Shown here: positions 63,576-64,000 of the stretch, piece by piece
Numbering within the stretch: position 1 is the first letter of the stretch
How the letters are laid out: each line of letters begins with the position of its first letter
Assembly (NCBI RefSeq): GCF_001020565.1
Contig: NZ_LDAS01000001.1
Coordinates: 348,402 to 412,401, forward strand
DNA: 64,000 nt
Direction of reading: 5' to 3'
Origin: Maribacter thermophilus
GTDB taxonomy: Bacteria > Bacteroidota > Bacteroidia > Flavobacteriales > Flavobacteriaceae
Program-made: the position numbers and the translations under genes
Notes under the pieces: generated by a model
Seen by the model: the letters and a program-made list of their open reading frames with translations, nothing else
Databases searched by the model: none
Told to the model about the DNA's origin: nothing

Positions 63576-64000
63576 ATGAGAAATACTATAAAATCCTTAT
63601 TCTTTGTTTTAGGGCTCTTGGTGGTCTCCTGTGATGATGGTATAGACCCATTGACGTACGTAGCACCAGGGGAAGATGCCGAGGCTCCGCAGATTACCAT
63701 AAATTCTCCTACCGATGGGATGGAAATCAAGGTTTTTGAGGATGTGACCACCTTGGATGTAAGCTTGGAGGTTACCGACGATATTGAGATAAAGGATATT
63801 GTCGTGCTTTTGGATGGCAATGAAATAGCCTTGTTCAATAGCTTTTTGGACTACAGAAAGGCCATTAAGGAATTTACCTATGACAGTCTTGGGGATGGTA
63901 GCCATACCCTTACCGTAACCGCGACCGACCTTGACGGAAAAACGTCGACCTCTTCAGTGGATTTTACCAAGTCACCTCCTTATACACCATTGTTCGATGG
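63576..64000 (+). CDS. Lipoprotein with Ig-like domain, third gene of the second PUL (partial)
   Basis: The gene starts at the ATG at 63576, eight bases after the SusD stop, and runs off the right edge after 141 codons. It has a lipobox (FFVLGLLVVSC) and an Ig/Big-type domain with APQITINSPTDGMEI and GSHTLTVTATDLDGKT. Position after SusD suggests a SusE/SusF-like surface glycan-binding protein, and the end VDFTKSPPYTPLFDG could lead into a LamG/concanavalin-like domain. This is inferred, since the remainder is not visible. Confidence 0.75.
   Translation, partial: MRNTIKSLFFVLGLLVVSCDDGIDPLTYVAPGEDAEAPQITINSPTDGMEIKVFEDVTTLDVSLEVTDDIEIKDIVVLLDGNEIALFNSFLDYRKAIKEFTYDSLGDGSHTLTVTATDLDGKTSTSSVDFTKSPPYTPLFD

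Noticed and set aside
1-64000. CRISPR arrays, insertion sequences and ribosomal RNA genes
   Set aside because: No regularly spaced short repeats, transposase motifs or rRNA sequences were seen. The only regular repeat array is the coding one in the adhesin gene.

Overview
The window looks like chromosome from a marine, polysaccharide-degrading member of the Flavobacteriaceae (Zobellia, Maribacter or Arenibacter type). The evidence is two SusC/SusD pairs, formylglycine sulfatases, type IX secretion / gliding-type PorP-SprF and OmpA/PD40 proteins, a type B C-terminal sorting domain, promoters of the Bacteroidota TAnnTTTG class and A+T-rich intergenic DNA. The genus is inference.

Layout. 1-8.8 kb: a Dps end, a TPR histidine kinase, a DMT permease, a TPR/PD40 protein paired with a PorP/SprF-SPOR fusion, and an orphan LuxR regulator with a degenerate receiver. 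8.8-13 kb: xylulokinase, xylose isomerase and a LacI regulator, preceded by two palindromes that may be its operators. 13-17.8 kb: a Tat-exported Gfo/Idh/MocA oxidoreductase divergent from a GMC flavoprotein, its small subunit and a secreted TIM-barrel isomerase; together these resemble an oxidative (3-keto) sugar module. 17.8-20.7 kb: a GH130-like lipoprotein, a VanX-like dipeptidase and an esterase, then tRNA-Pro(GGG).

21-39.2 kb is one minus-strand polysaccharide utilization locus. In transcription order it holds an AraC regulator, GntP and RhaT-type permeases, an enolase-superfamily cycloisomerase/dehydratase, an aldehyde dehydrogenase, KDGal kinase, KDPGal aldolase, a sulfatase, a GH127, a second sulfatase, SusC and SusD. 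The set fits a sulfated red-algal galactan (carrageenan-like) with 3,6-anhydro-D-galactose as the sugar catabolised, ending in pyruvate and glyceraldehyde-3-phosphate. No endo-carrageenase is present in the window.

39.7-46.4 kb: an AraC regulator divergent from a three-gene RND efflux operon. 46.8-55.6 kb: a membrane-anchored TPR-HTH regulator, then a complete adhesin/PorP/OmpA operon. Its adhesin carries about 12.5 tandem 56-residue calcium-binding-type repeats, of which three identical units have lost acidic residues. 56-64 kb: a propeller-HTH one-component regulator followed by a second SusC/SusD pair and a truncated lipoprotein gene, the start of a second PUL running off the window.
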